From Sphingobacterium sp. GVS05A (GTDB lineage: Bacteria; Bacteroidota; Bacteroidia; Sphingobacteriales; Sphingobacteriaceae): 64,000 nucleotides of DNA. The first letter of the stretch is position 1, and every line of letters begins with the position of its first letter. The DNA is taken from the NCBI RefSeq assembly GCF_019969845.1, contig NZ_JAHXYR010000002.1, positions 310,001 through 374,000 of the forward strand, given 5' to 3'. The position numbers and the translations under genes are program-made. This document shows positions 8,122-17,454 of the stretch, one piece after another. The notes beneath the pieces were generated by a model. That model had not been told where the DNA came from. It was given only the letters and a program-made list of their open reading frames with translations, and ran no database searches.

Positions 8122-9471
8122 ATGGCTTTATATAAACTCTTACTTCCAAAAATGGGAGAAAGTGTATCGGAGGCAACAATTACCAAATGGTTGAAACAAC
8201 CTGGTGACTTGATTGAAGAAGATGACACTTTATTGGAAATCGCAACGGATAAAGTTGATTCAGAGGTACCTTCTCCTGTAAAGGGAATTTTGAAGGAACA
8301 ACTTTATACTGCAGACCAAATCGTTCAGGTTGGTGATGTTGTTGCAATTATAGAAATAGAAGGAGATACCAAAACAAGCGAACCCACTGTTCAATCGCAG
8401 GAGAGCCTAGCTGATCAACCTACATTTTCAAATGAAACTACCAATTTCGAAATACCCGGTATAGCGCAATTGAGTAGTCCGGTCGAAGAAACAACAAATA
8501 CACATTACGAACAAGGTGTCCGCTTCTATTCGCCGCTAGTAAAAAACATCGCGCGTCATGAGGGATTATCTCAGGAAGAACTTGATCGTATCCAAGGCAC
8601 GGGAGCTGAAGGTAGAGTTACGAAAGAGGATATTCTGTTGTACGTAGCCAATAGAGGCACTCAGCAAAACACAGATCATGCGAAACCAACAAATGCCCCT
8701 CTGATCAAAAATGAACCGGCTCAAGTTACACCAACTCCAACAGTCCACACTGTTGTAAACGGTAGCGACGAAATTATTGAAATGGATCGTATGCGACGCT
8801 TGATTTCCGATCATATGGTCAAGAGTGTCCAAGTATCCCCACATGTCTGTTCATTTGTGGAAGCAGATGTAACCAACCTAGTCCTATGGCGCAATAAAGT
8901 AAAAGATGCGTATAAGAAACGTGAGGGAGAAAATATTACGTTCACACCACTATTTATAGAAGCCATTACCAAGGCTTTAAAAGACTTTCCTTTGGTTAAT
9001 ATATCAATCGATGGTTATAATATTATTAAAAAGAAAAATATCAATATCGGTATGGCTGCAGCGCTGCCAAATGGGAATCTCATCGTACCGGTAATAAAGA
9101 ATGCTGATCAGTTGAGTCTAGTAGGGCTAAGCAAATCAGTGAACGACCTTGCACAGCGTTCACGGGCAAATAAATTAAAACCCGATGATACACAAGATGG
9201 GACATTCACATTTACCAACATTGGTGCTTTTGGTAATATCATGGGAACGCCTATTATCAATCAGCCACAAGCGGCGATATTGGCAGTCGGTACAATAACA
9301 AAGAAACCCGCGGTAATCGAAACAGAATACGGTGATATGATCGGAATTAGACATATGATGTATCTGTCCCTATCCTACGATCACCGTGCAATAGATGGCG
9401 CCCTAGGCGGCACATTCTTGAAACGGGTTGCAGACTATCTCGAAAACTGGGATAGCAACAGAGAAATATAA
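8122..9471 (+). CDS. 2-oxo acid dehydrogenase E2, dihydrolipoamide acyltransferase
   Basis: 449 aa from the ATG at 8122; an in-frame TTG lies 12 bases upstream but MALYKLLLPKMGES is the usual family start. In order it has one lipoyl domain (1-80, lipoyl-lysine K44 in ATDKVDSE), a peripheral E1/E3-binding domain (about 136-173, with SPLVKNIARHEGL) and the catalytic acyltransferase domain ending in SYDHRAIDGA with the active-site His421 and Asp425. E2 transfers acyl groups from E1-bound thiamine diphosphate to coenzyme A in the cytoplasmic complex. A single lipoyl domain and overall sequence favour the branched-chain ketoacid type, but the E1 and E3 genes are not here, so the substrate is not settled. 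Confidence 0.93.
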   Translation: MALYKLLLPKMGESVSEATITKWLKQPGDLIEEDDTLLEIATDKVDSEVPSPVKGILKEQLYTADQIVQVGDVVAIIEIEGDTKTSEPTVQSQESLADQPTFSNETTNFEIPGIAQLSSPVEETTNTHYEQGVRFYSPLVKNIARHEGLSQEELDRIQGTGAEGRVTKEDILLYVANRGTQQNTDHAKPTNAPLIKNEPAQVTPTPTVHTVVNGSDEIIEMDRMRRLISDHMVKSVQVSPHVCSFVEADVTNLVLWRNKVKDAYKKREGENITFTPLFIEAITKALKDFPLVNISIDGYNIIKKKNINIGMAAALPNGNLIVPVIKNADQLSLVGLSKSVNDLAQRSRANKLKPDDTQDGTFTFTNIGAFGNIMGTPIINQPQAAILAVGTITKKPAVIETEYGDMIGIRHMMYLSLSYDHRAIDGALGGTFLKRVADYLENWDSNREI

Positions 9472-9491
9472 CAGCAAAACAGTATTGCTAT

Positions 9492-9527
9492 AAAAAAGTG
9501 GCTGTCCTTTTGGACAGCCACTTTTTT
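9492..9527. terminator. Bidirectional terminator between E2 and MATE genes
   Basis: A perfect 16-bp stem (9492-9507 with 9512-9527) closes a TTTT loop, with six A on the left flank and six T on the right. It lies between two convergent genes and can serve both. Confidence 0.9.
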
Positions 9528-9599
9528 ATTTACATCACATATATTCTAACAGGAATATACTTTCAGCTATATTAAGGCGTGTTTATCTTCCAGCAGCTT

Positions 9600-10973
9600 T
9601 TATAATATGCTATTTTCAAATTGAAGCTTCTTTCTCTTGATCACTAATTGGAACCGCAAATAGAGCAATACCGATGAAGTCAATAAACCAAGGGTCAAGC
9701 CGTACCAAATCCCTTTAATACCCCAGTCAAAAAGTATTCCCATCACATAACCACTTGGCAGTCCGATAATCCAATAAGCAATAAAAGTAATGATCGTAGG
9801 GATATTCACATCACCCATACCTCTCAAAACGCCTAGTCCAACGACCTGTGTGCCATCAAATAATTGAAAAAGACCCGCAATGATCAGTAATTGAGCAGCG
9901 ATAACGACTACGGCCTTATCAGAAGTAAAAATATAAGGCAGATAATTATTGAAAATCGCAAACAATGACGCCGTAATCAACATAAAGATCAAAACCAACT
10001 GATAAGAAGTTATGGCAAAGCGCTCCAAGCGGAACAGGTTTCTATTTCCATAGCTATTGCCCACTTTAATTGTTGCAGCCGCAGCAATACCGCTGGCCAT
10101 CATATAGGTCATTGCAGCTAACTGGATTGCTACCTGATGGGAAGCTTGAGCCGTAGCACTGATCGTTCCGGCCAGTAAAGATGCTCCAGCAAACGCACCA
10201 ATTTCAAAAACATATTGCATTGCAACAGGTGCACCGATGCGCAATATTTTCCCTAGTCTTACCTTGTCTATTACTGTAATTTTAAAATGTTGTATATAGC
10301 CCTTAAACTTTTGCGATCGCAACACATAGGTCATCATCACCGCCATCATCAAGACACGGTCAATCAGCGTACTATATCCAACCCCTTTTACACCCATCGG
10401 CGTAATTCCGAACATACCCTTGACAAAGATGATTGCCAATATAATATTGAGTACGTTTCCCCAGATGGTTACATTCATCGCTTGCTTGGTAAAGCCCAGA
10501 CCTTCGGCAAATTGCTTAAATGTACTGAATACCATCAGCGGTAACATAGAAAGGCTTAAAATCAGTAAATAAGGTTTCGCCTCCTTTACAACAGCCGGAT
10601 CCTGATTCAGATGATCAATTGCGAGCATAGAACCAAAATAGACCAAACAGAACAACAATATACCGGTAATGATATTCAACCAAAAGCTATTTGATAATAA
10701 TACAGCGCACTCCTCCTTATTATTGCGACCATTTTCCTGTGCGATCAATGGTGTGATCCCATAGGCAATTCCTAATCCGACTACCATAACGATCATAAAG
10801 ACAGCGTTCACCAAGGACACTGCGGCCAATGGAATCGTTCCAGCAAAATGTCCGACTATAACGCTATCCGCGGTATGTACTAATGTATGTCCCAGTTGTG
10901 AAATGACAACCGGACCGGCCAATACGATCGTACTTTTGTAATACGGCTTGAATGTTTTAAATTTTCCCAACAT
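9600..10973 (-). CDS. MATE family multidrug / cation efflux protein
   Basis: 457 aa with about 12 membrane helices in two similar halves, the MATE (NorM/DinF-like) fold. Landmarks are PVVISQLGHTLVHTADSVIVGHFAGT at the N-terminal half and the matching QLFDGTQVVGLGVLRGMGD region in the second half. These inner-membrane carriers export cationic drugs or metabolites in exchange for Na+ or H+. The frame is open 36 bases further upstream, but the ATG at 10973 is preceded on the minus strand by a good Shine-Dalgarno-like GAGGAA and gives the usual N-terminus (MLGKFKTFKPYYKST), so I chose it. The gene stands alone; substrate unknown. Confidence 0.92.
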   Translation of the reverse strand: MLGKFKTFKPYYKSTIVLAGPVVISQLGHTLVHTADSVIVGHFAGTIPLAAVSLVNAVFMIVMVVGLGIAYGITPLIAQENGRNNKEECAVLLSNSFWLNIITGILLFCLVYFGSMLAIDHLNQDPAVVKEAKPYLLILSLSMLPLMVFSTFKQFAEGLGFTKQAMNVTIWGNVLNIILAIIFVKGMFGITPMGVKGVGYSTLIDRVLMMAVMMTYVLRSQKFKGYIQHFKITVIDKVRLGKILRIGAPVAMQYVFEIGAFAGASLLAGTISATAQASHQVAIQLAAMTYMMASGIAAAATIKVGNSYGNRNLFRLERFAITSYQLVLIFMLITASLFAIFNNYLPYIFTSDKAVVVIAAQLLIIAGLFQLFDGTQVVGLGVLRGMGDVNIPTIITFIAYWIIGLPSGYVMGILFDWGIKGIWYGLTLGLLTSSVLLYLRFQLVIKRKKLQFENSIL

Positions 10974-11170
10974 AATCAATTCCTCAAAAAAATAGGCACA
11001 AAAATACAAAGATATTTCCGCTCTATCGTCATATTAAAAAATATTTAGCAAAAATATAACAAAATTTACTCGCCAAATACAGCTCCTTTGTTAAGTAATT
11101 TTTATGTTTCAAATACCTTAAAATTATCTTAAATTTACCTGTTAGTCTAAGAACTATAGAAATATAAGTG

Positions 11171-11178
11171 TAACTTAG
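11171..11178 (+). promoter_or_regulatory. Candidate -7 box (TAACTTAG) for tatA
   Basis: TAACTTAG, two bases from TAnnTTTG, lies 35 bp before the ATG. A GAGGA ribosome-binding-like stretch follows just before the start. Confidence 0.3.
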
Positions 11179-11213
11179 CATCTAGTTAGTAATCAAAAGA
11201 AGAGGAAAAGAGT

Positions 11214-11732
11214 ATGTACAATCCAGTAATAACATTTCTAAACATCGGAACACAGGAGATGATTTTAATCGTGTTTGCGATCTTGCTACTTTTTGGTGGC
11301 AAGAAGCTTCCTGAATTGGCAAGAGGTTTAGGAAGAGGGATACGAGAATTCAAAGATGCATCCGAAGGCATCAAGCGTGAGATTTCAGATCAGATCAATA
11401 ATTTTGAAAAAGACATAGACGTTAAGACGGAAGTCAAAGAGGAAACCGTCCCTAGTGATGTAAAAGTTGCGGAAGAACAAGCCAAAGCTGAGCAAGAATC
11501 CCAGTCAGTAGAAACTGCTGAAAGCTCAGAATCTGAACCAGCGAAGAAAAAATATGAATTTACAACTCCTGCGGGAGTCGTGGAACACAATCCACATAAG
11601 CAACTAGATTACGGAGAGGAACCTTCTCATATCACTTACGGATACAATGACCACTTTGCTGAGGCCAAAAACAACGAAGGAGGAGAAAAGAAACCCACAG
11701 AACAAGAGGAAAACACAAACAAACCTGCGTAA
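11214..11732 (+). CDS. tatA: Twin-arginine translocase subunit TatA/TatE with long acidic tail
   Basis: 172 aa. One membrane helix (about residues 14-28, MILIVFAILLLF), the FGGKKLPELARGLG hinge and amphipathic helix (27-50) are standard TatA/E features. TatA oligomers form the pore through which folded twin-arginine proteins cross the inner membrane, with TatC as receptor; tatC is not in this window. The family is usually 60-90 aa, while here about 110 residues follow, rich in Glu, Lys and Ser and containing the ordered-looking stretch YEFTTPAGVVEHNPHK. That tail is not needed for the basic fold. A terminator follows, so the gene is probably a single-gene unit. Confidence 0.93.
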   Translation: MYNPVITFLNIGTQEMILIVFAILLLFGGKKLPELARGLGRGIREFKDASEGIKREISDQINNFEKDIDVKTEVKEETVPSDVKVAEEQAKAEQESQSVETAESSESEPAKKKYEFTTPAGVVEHNPHKQLDYGEEPSHITYGYNDHFAEAKNNEGGEKKPTEQEENTNKPA

Positions 11733-11768
11733 TTCCATTGCATTAATTTACAATCAGATATTTCATAG

Positions 11769-11800
11769 AGCTGTTGAATAACCATTCAACAGCTTTCCTT
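11769..11800 (+). terminator. tatA terminator
   Basis: AGCTGTTGAAT (11769-11779) pairs with ATTCAACAGCT (11784-11794) around AACC and is followed by TTCCTTTTT. Its position argues against starting tex at the in-frame TTG at 11774. Confidence 0.75.
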
Positions 11801-11818
11801 TTTAAAGTAAAATCTACA

Positions 11819-14056
11819 ATGAGCTTATTATCACACGAAATTACTATTGCTAACGAGCTATCCATAAGCGAAAAACAAGTTCGCACGACAATTCAACTAT
11901 TAGAAGAAGGCGCTACTGTTCCATTTATCTCCCGTTATCGGAAAGAAATGACAGGAAGTCTGGATGAGGTTCAGATTACAAACATCAGAGATCGTTCCCA
12001 ACAACTGAAGGATCTGGATAAACGTAAAGAAGCTGTTTTAAAATCCATCAATGATCAGGGTAAATTGACACCTGAACTTGAACAACAGGTCATGACAGCC
12101 GAGACGATGGCGAATCTGGAAGACATCTACCTGCCTTACAAACCCAAACGTAAAACAAGAGCCAGCGTCGCTCGCGAAAAAGGACTTCAGCCACTGGCAG
12201 ATCTTCTTTTGGCGCAGGAAAAAACAGATTATCTGGAACTTGCAAGTTCGTTAATAGATGCAGAAAAAGGAGTAAACAATAGCGACGAAGCACTAGCCGG
12301 AGCAAGAGACATCATTGCTGAAATCATTGCGGAAGATGCGACAGTACGATCCAAATCAAGAGCGATATTCCTAGAAAAGGCTGAATTCGTGTCCAGAGTG
12401 ATTCCGGGAAAAGAAGAAGCGGCTATTAAATATCAAGATTATTACGAGTGGTCCGAATCGCTAAAAGACGCCCCCTCACACCGCGTTTTGGCGATGCGTC
12501 GTGGCGAAAAAGAAGAATTACTTTATCTGGATATCGACATCAATGAAGAAAATATCCTTCCGACCATTGAATCACTTTATATAAAAGCATCCAACGATGC
12601 TGCCGCACAAGTAAAATTGGCATTGACAGATAGCTATAAGCGATTATTGAAACCTTCTATGGAGACAGAAATCCGTGTATTGACCCGTCAAAAAGCGGAT
12701 GAAGAGGCTATCAAAGTTTTTGCGGACAATGTTCGTCAATTACTTTTAGCAGCACCATTGGGACAAAAAAGATTACTTGCAATAGACCCCGGTTTCCGAA
12801 CTGGATGTAAGACCGTTGTGTTGGACGAACAAGGCCAGCTAAAAGAAAATACGGCTATTTTTCCACACAATGGCGCAAATGGACTTGCCGAAGCACAAAA
12901 GACAATCAACTATCTTGTATCCAAACACGATATTCAAGCCATTGCAATCGGTAATGGAACGGCAGGACGTGAAACTGAAGACTTTGTAAAGAAACTGGGC
13001 CTCAACAATGTGACCATTGTTATGGTCAATGAAAGTGGAGCTTCAATCTATTCTGCATCAGAGACAGCACGTGAAGAGTTTCCGGACCATGATATCACCG
13101 TACGCGGTGCAGTATCAATCGGAAGAAGATTAATGGATCCATTGGCCGAGTTGGTTAAAATTGATCCAAAATCTATCGGTGTCGGCCAATATCAACATGA
13201 TGTAGACCAAAATAAGCTACAGACATCGTTGGACGATACCGTCATCAGCTGTGTAAATGCGGTAGGTGTGGAACTGAATACCGCCTCAAAACAGATATTA
13301 TCATACGTCTCTGGGCTAGGACCATCTCTAGCGCAGCAGATTATTAAATATAGAAATGAAAACGGCCCATTTTCCTCACGTCGAGAATTGAAAAAGGTAC
13401 CTAGACTTGGTGACAAAGCATATGAACAAGCTGCAGGTTTCCTTCGGATAAGAAATGCTGCCAATCCATTGGATTCTTCTGCTGTACACCCTGAGCGTTA
13501 TGCACTGGTCGAGCAAATGGCAAAAGACCTGGGTAAAAAAGTAGAAGACTTACTCAAAGATGCTGAATTAAGAAAATCCATTCCGTTGAAAAACTATATC
13601 TCTGCGGAAGTGGGTCTACCAACCTTAAATGATATTCTTAATGAACTAGCCAAACCCGGTCTTGATCCAAGGGAAAAGTTTGAAGCCTTTTCATTCACTG
13701 AGGGTGTCAATAGCATTGGCGATTTACGTATTGGCATGAAACTTCCCGGCATCGTGACCAACATTACCAACTTTGGCGCTTTTGTTGATATTGGCGTACA
13801 TCAAGATGGCTTAGTTCACCTGAGCCAACTGTCCAACCGTTATATCTCCGACCCACATGAGGTGATCAAAGTACAACAACATGTCACAGTCACGGTTACA
13901 GAGGTGGATGAGAAACGTAACCGTATTGCCTTATCAATGAAAACAGATGAAAAACCTGTTCTTCCAAAGAATAAGAGAAATGAAGGCAAAAGACAGCCAG
14001 AACCGCAAACGGATATGGCTAGTAAGCTTGCCGCATTAGCGAGTAAATTCAAATAA
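11819..14056 (+). CDS. tex: Tex family transcription accessory / S1 RNA-binding protein
   Basis: 745 aa from the ATG at 11819. The frame stays open to a TTG at 11774, but that codon is inside the tatA terminator stem. The domain order is Tex N-terminal helical domain (with SRYRKEMTGSLDE), YqgF/RNase H-like domain (about 318-450, starting LLAIDPGFRTGCKT), helix-hairpin-helix repeats (GLGPSLAQQIIKYR) and a C-terminal S1 domain (about 639-707, NFGAFVDIGVHQDGLVHLSQ). Tex is a cytoplasmic nucleic-acid-binding protein, the bacterial relative of Spt6, linked to transcription and RNA turnover. Length and domains are all normal. Confidence 0.95.
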   Translation: MSLLSHEITIANELSISEKQVRTTIQLLEEGATVPFISRYRKEMTGSLDEVQITNIRDRSQQLKDLDKRKEAVLKSINDQGKLTPELEQQVMTAETMANLEDIYLPYKPKRKTRASVAREKGLQPLADLLLAQEKTDYLELASSLIDAEKGVNNSDEALAGARDIIAEIIAEDATVRSKSRAIFLEKAEFVSRVIPGKEEAAIKYQDYYEWSESLKDAPSHRVLAMRRGEKEELLYLDIDINEENILPTIESLYIKASNDAAAQVKLALTDSYKRLLKPSMETEIRVLTRQKADEEAIKVFADNVRQLLLAAPLGQKRLLAIDPGFRTGCKTVVLDEQGQLKENTAIFPHNGANGLAEAQKTINYLVSKHDIQAIAIGNGTAGRETEDFVKKLGLNNVTIVMVNESGASIYSASETAREEFPDHDITVRGAVSIGRRLMDPLAELVKIDPKSIGVGQYQHDVDQNKLQTSLDDTVISCVNAVGVELNTASKQILSYVSGLGPSLAQQIIKYRNENGPFSSRRELKKVPRLGDKAYEQAAGFLRIRNAANPLDSSAVHPERYALVEQMAKDLGKKVEDLLKDAELRKSIPLKNYISAEVGLPTLNDILNELAKPGLDPREKFEAFSFTEGVNSIGDLRIGMKLPGIVTNITNFGAFVDIGVHQDGLVHLSQLSNRYISDPHEVIKVQQHVTVTVTEVDEKRNRIALSMKTDEKPVLPKNKRNEGKRQPEPQTDMASKLAALASKFK

Positions 14057-14071
14057 ATCATATATTCCGCT

Positions 14072-14110
14072 AAAAAAGGCTGATTCTTTGACAAAGAATC
14101 AGCCTTTTTT
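14072..14110 (+). terminator. tex terminator
   Basis: Positions 14072-14090 pair perfectly with 14092-14110 (A-tract, GGCTGATTCTTTG, its complement, T-tract). A textbook intrinsic terminator 15 bp after the stop. Confidence 0.9.
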
Positions 14111-14186
14111 ATGAGTCTGCAATCCCCAGTACACTATTCAACATTTTTATTTTGTATCTTTAAAAGACAACATGCTTTGATTTGTT

Positions 14187-14894
14187 ATGAGAAACTGTAT
14201 TTTACTATTGTGCTTATCGCTTGTAGCTGTACATTTCCAAGCTAAGGCACAACTTGCTGATGGCGCATATATTTCCACGGCAGGAACCACCAAAAACCTA
14301 ATTTTGATCAAGAATCACTACCTTTCTTTCATACAATATGATGTGACCAATAAGCATTTTGGTTATACTTGGGGCGGCGCAATCCAGCAGCAAGACAACA
14401 CGATCAGTGTAGTTATCGAATATGACACGAAAGACAGTACCGATATCGGTAAATCAACCAACTTGTATGTTAAAACCGAAAAAGGTAATATCCAGATAAA
14501 GTTGCCCGATTCCAACAAGATCTTTGTCAAACAGAAAACCATCAGCCAAGATTTAGATGCTTTGTGGAGAATTACGGGTAGACAACAAGATGCAAAGATG
14601 CACGAGATTCCAAAAGCAGATCGCAAAACAATAAAGATTCTGGTCGACGGTTACTTCCAATGGATTGCCATTAATCCGGCCCAAAAAGGATTTTATGGAA
14701 CCGGTGGCGGACGCTACAGTTACAAAAACAATCGTTACACAGAAACAATACAATTCTTTTCAAGAGACAATAATAAGGTGGGGCAAGAACTGAATTTTAA
14801 TGGAAAGCTGGAAGATAACAAATGGCATCACAGTGGAAAAAGCTCTAAAGGAGATGATATTTATGAAATCTGGAGCAAAGAATTAACAAAATGA
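14187..14894 (+). CDS. Secreted protein of unknown function, lipocalin-like (possibly DUF4488-related)
   Basis: 235 aa with a clear signal peptide (MRNCILLLCLSLVAVHFQAKA, cleaved before QLADG). Two halves of beta-rich sequence follow; the second (about residues 125-233) contains IKILVDGYFQWIAIN, GTGGGRYSYKNNRYTE and GDDIYEIWSKE, resembling the Bacteroidota secreted families around DUF4488. I cannot assign a reaction. It overlaps the next gene by 4 bp (ATGA), so the two are co-translated. Confidence 0.75.
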   Translation: MRNCILLLCLSLVAVHFQAKAQLADGAYISTAGTTKNLILIKNHYLSFIQYDVTNKHFGYTWGGAIQQQDNTISVVIEYDTKDSTDIGKSTNLYVKTEKGNIQIKLPDSNKIFVKQKTISQDLDALWRITGRQQDAKMHEIPKADRKTIKILVDGYFQWIAINPAQKGFYGTGGGRYSYKNNRYTETIQFFSRDNNKVGQELNFNGKLEDNKWHHSGKSSKGDDIYEIWSKELTK

Positions 14895-15166
14895 CAATAG
14901 AAGAATTTCAATTATTAGACAGTCCTAATCATCACTGGTCTGCTGTACAAAAATCATTGTGGTATGACAAAAAAGGTGATTGGAAAACCGCACACGACCT
15001 CATCGATCAGCTAGATGGTGTTGAAGCCGCTCACGTACATGCTTACCTTCACCGCAAGGAAGGAGATCCTTGGAATGCCCGCTATTGGTATAATCGAGCC
15101 CGACAGGCAGTATATACTGGTAGTCTAGATGCCGAATGGGACGAATTGTTCCGATTATATTTCTAA
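14891..15166 (+). CDS. Small conserved cytoplasmic protein of unknown function
   Basis: 91 aa, no signal or membrane segment. The stretch AAHVHAYLHRKEGDPWNARYW followed by YNRAR is the conserved core of a small family found in many bacteria; its helical, TPR-like pattern (aromatic and Ala positions) suggests a protein-binding role. It starts inside the stop codon of the preceding gene (ATGA overlap) and is followed by a terminator, so the two form a short operon. No function is known to me. Confidence 0.8.
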   Translation: MTIEEFQLLDSPNHHWSAVQKSLWYDKKGDWKTAHDLIDQLDGVEAAHVHAYLHRKEGDPWNARYWYNRARQAVYTGSLDAEWDELFRLYF

Positions 15167-15177
15167 CCAATCTAACC

Positions 15178-15210
15178 ATCCTTGTTTGTATTAAACAGGG
15201 ATTTATTTTT
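15178..15210 (+). terminator. Terminator of the 14187-15166 operon
   Basis: ATCCTTGTTT (15178-15187) pairs with AAACAGGGAT (15193-15202; one G-U pair) around GTATT and is followed by TTATTTTTT. Confidence 0.75.
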
Positions 15211-15516
15211 TGGTCCGAAGTTCATCCCTCATTTATAAACCCTTCTTTCTAAAATACTCCGATTCTGTCTGACATGAATTTTATATATAGCTGGTTTACT
15301 GAAGTAAACCAAAATAATTTATTAATTATCACAAAACAACAAAGTATAGTCTATTAATATTACTAAAACAAATTTAAGAAGTAATTTTAGTAACAAAAAT
15401 AACACAAAAGAAAAACTATAGTAGGTCAGAACTCAAAATGGCATGAATATTGAATATAACTTTCTATACTTTAAAAAGTATACTTTTCATAAATTTAGGT
15501 TAATAATTGGTTAGGT

Positions 15517-15552
15517 TAAACACCTGAGGTTCCCCACTTCAGGTGTTTTTTT
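15517..15552 (+). terminator. Orphan intrinsic terminator (AACACCTGA...TCAGGTGTT)
   Basis: AACACCTGAGGT (15519-15530) pairs with ACTTCAGGTGTT (15536-15547) around TCCCC and is followed by seven T. The same stem sequence recurs after the SusD gene at 22517-22552. No gene ends just before it. Confidence 0.7.
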
Positions 15553-15632
15553 ATCCCCTACCGATGAACGCATCAACTAAATAAAGGCTATATTTATTCC
15601 TGAATCAATAAACCAAACATCTTTTTTTTATT

Positions 15633-17165
15633 ATGAAGTTCAGATTTATCACCATGGGACTAGTTTTACTGGGAATGTATAGTCAGGCCCTTGCGCAAAA
15701 TAAGCCCAATGTGGTTATCATCATATCAGATGATCACGCTTATCAAGCCATTAGCGCCTATGGTTCAAAGTATGGAAAAACGCCGCAAATTGATCGTATT
15801 GCTTCCGAAGGTGCGATTTTCAACCATGCATATGTTAACAACTCCATTTGCGGTCCAGCCAGAGCCACACTACTAACAGGCAAGTATAGCCACAAGAATG
15901 GATTTAAGGACAATGAAACTTCCGAATTTGACTTCAACCAGGATTTATTTGTCAAACAGTTACAACAGGTGGGCTATCAAACAGCTTGGGTGGGCAAAAT
16001 TCATTTAGGAGAAAAGCTTCAGGGATTTAATTATTATGATATCCTGGTGGGTCAGGGCACGTATTTCAATCCCGATTTCATCAGCAAACAAGGGCGTAAG
16101 CGCGCTGAAGGCTATGTATCAGATATCGTGACGGAAAAATCGATCAATTGGCTGGATACCCTAGATTCAAACAAGCCCTTCTGTCTGGTCATCGGTCATA
16201 AGGCGACACACCGCACATGGATGCCCGACCCAAAAGACTTCGGAACCTATGATACCGTGAATTTTACCCTACCAGCGACATTTTATGATAATTACCAAAG
16301 CAGACAGGCCGCCGCGTTACAGGAAATGTCAATCGATAAGGATATGAAGATGGGTTATGATCTCAAAATGTTCAACTCATTAGAAGAAATGATGAATGAC
16401 GGTAATTTCAAACGAATGGACCAAGATCAGAAAAACAATTATATCGCCTATTATCGACCAATTTATGAACAACTGCAACAAGGCAAGCTAACAGGCAAAC
16501 AACTTGCCGAGTGGAAGTTCAAACGTTATATGATCGATTATCTCAATACCGCTCAATCTATGGATCGCAATATAGGTAAAGTATTGGACTACCTGGATCA
16601 GAAATCTCTCCGCCAAAATACCATCGTAATCTATCTTTCGGATCAGGGATTCTATATGGGCGAACACGGTTGGTTTGATAAAAGATGGATGTACGAAGAG
16701 TCATTCCGGACACCGATGTTAATGCGTTATCCCCCATTGATTAAACCTGCGACAAAAATCGAAGCAAAATTGGTAAATGCTGATATCGCTCCAACCTTAC
16801 TCGAGTTGGCAGCGATCAAAAAACCTGTTGACATGCAGGGAAAATCCTTTGTCCATATTCTAAAAAACACAAAAGAAGAGCATCGCAAAGATCTATATTA
16901 CCATTATTTTGAAAATGGTGAACATGCCGTAAGCCCACATTTTGGCGTTAGGGACGACCGTTATAAACTTATCCGTTATTATAAGCGGGTCGAAAGCTGG
17001 GAGCTTTTCGATCTTGAAAAAGATCCGAATGAGCTTCGAAATGTTTATAAGGACCCAAGCTATCAGCACATAGTCACTAAGATGAAACAAACACTCATCG
17101 AGCAAATCCGACAATTTGATGATGGGGAAGCCGAGACAATCTATAAAGTAAACATTGACCATTAA
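15633..17165 (+). CDS. Secreted sulfatase (type I, formylglycine-dependent)
   Basis: 510 aa with a signal peptide (MKFRFITMGLVLLGMYSQALA). The sulfatase signature is SICGPARATLLTGKYSH: Cys73 in C-G-P-A-R is the residue converted to formylglycine. Metal-binding positions are visible in ISDDHA (N-terminal aspartates) and LSDQGFYMGEHG. The enzyme removes sulfate esters from sugars outside the inner membrane. The GEHGWFDKRWMYEES segment resembles GlcNAc-6-sulfatase-like members, but that assignment is tentative. The next genes on the same strand are a SusC/SusD pair with their own promoter region, so the group looks like a small sulfated-glycan or amino-sugar utilisation locus. The maturase needed for Cys activation is not in the window. 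Confidence 0.92.
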   Translation: MKFRFITMGLVLLGMYSQALAQNKPNVVIIISDDHAYQAISAYGSKYGKTPQIDRIASEGAIFNHAYVNNSICGPARATLLTGKYSHKNGFKDNETSEFDFNQDLFVKQLQQVGYQTAWVGKIHLGEKLQGFNYYDILVGQGTYFNPDFISKQGRKRAEGYVSDIVTEKSINWLDTLDSNKPFCLVIGHKATHRTWMPDPKDFGTYDTVNFTLPATFYDNYQSRQAAALQEMSIDKDMKMGYDLKMFNSLEEMMNDGNFKRMDQDQKNNYIAYYRPIYEQLQQGKLTGKQLAEWKFKRYMIDYLNTAQSMDRNIGKVLDYLDQKSLRQNTIVIYLSDQGFYMGEHGWFDKRWMYEESFRTPMLMRYPPLIKPATKIEAKLVNADIAPTLLELAAIKKPVDMQGKSFVHILKNTKEEHRKDLYYHYFENGEHAVSPHFGVRDDRYKLIRYYKRVESWELFDLEKDPNELRNVYKDPSYQHIVTKMKQTLIEQIRQFDDGEAETIYKVNIDH

Positions 17166-17172
17166 AACAAAA

Positions 17173-17206
17173 ACAGGGGATCCATAAACGAGATACCCTG
17201 CTTTAT
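17173..17206 (+). terminator. Probable sulfatase terminator
   Basis: CAGGG-G-ATC pairs with GAT-A-CCCTG (one internal mismatch) around a loop of about 9 nt just after the stop; the T-tract is short and broken. Confidence 0.45.
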
Positions 17207-17454
17207 TTCAGACCGTTATCCTATTCTTGTTAATCCACAAGGAAATTCCCTCTTCCACTGTATTGTTCCATAAATTATCCATAGTCACCATCTTACAAAC
17301 ACGCTTCTAGCAAAAATAAGGTACTGGTTAAACATTAGCTTATATACCCATAGCTACACTTCATTCATACGTTATGAATACTTAAACTATAACTGTATCT
17401 ATACGACAAAGGTGCCTTGTTGGTATTCCATTAGTATTATAAAAGTAATTCCAT

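Larger units (their letters stand above)
15167..15632. other. 466-bp region before the sulfatase with an orphan terminator
   Basis: After the operon terminator (15178-15210) the region is AT-rich. It holds a self-complementary AAAAGTATACTTTT (about 15474-15487) and a strong hairpin with T-tract at 15517-15552 that belongs to no visible gene. No open reading frame of note. A small RNA ending at that hairpin is possible. Confidence 0.5.

Noticed and set aside
11774..11818. Upstream TTG start giving tex 15 extra residues
   Set aside because: The extra codons lie in the tatA terminator hairpin and do not resemble a Tex N-terminus.
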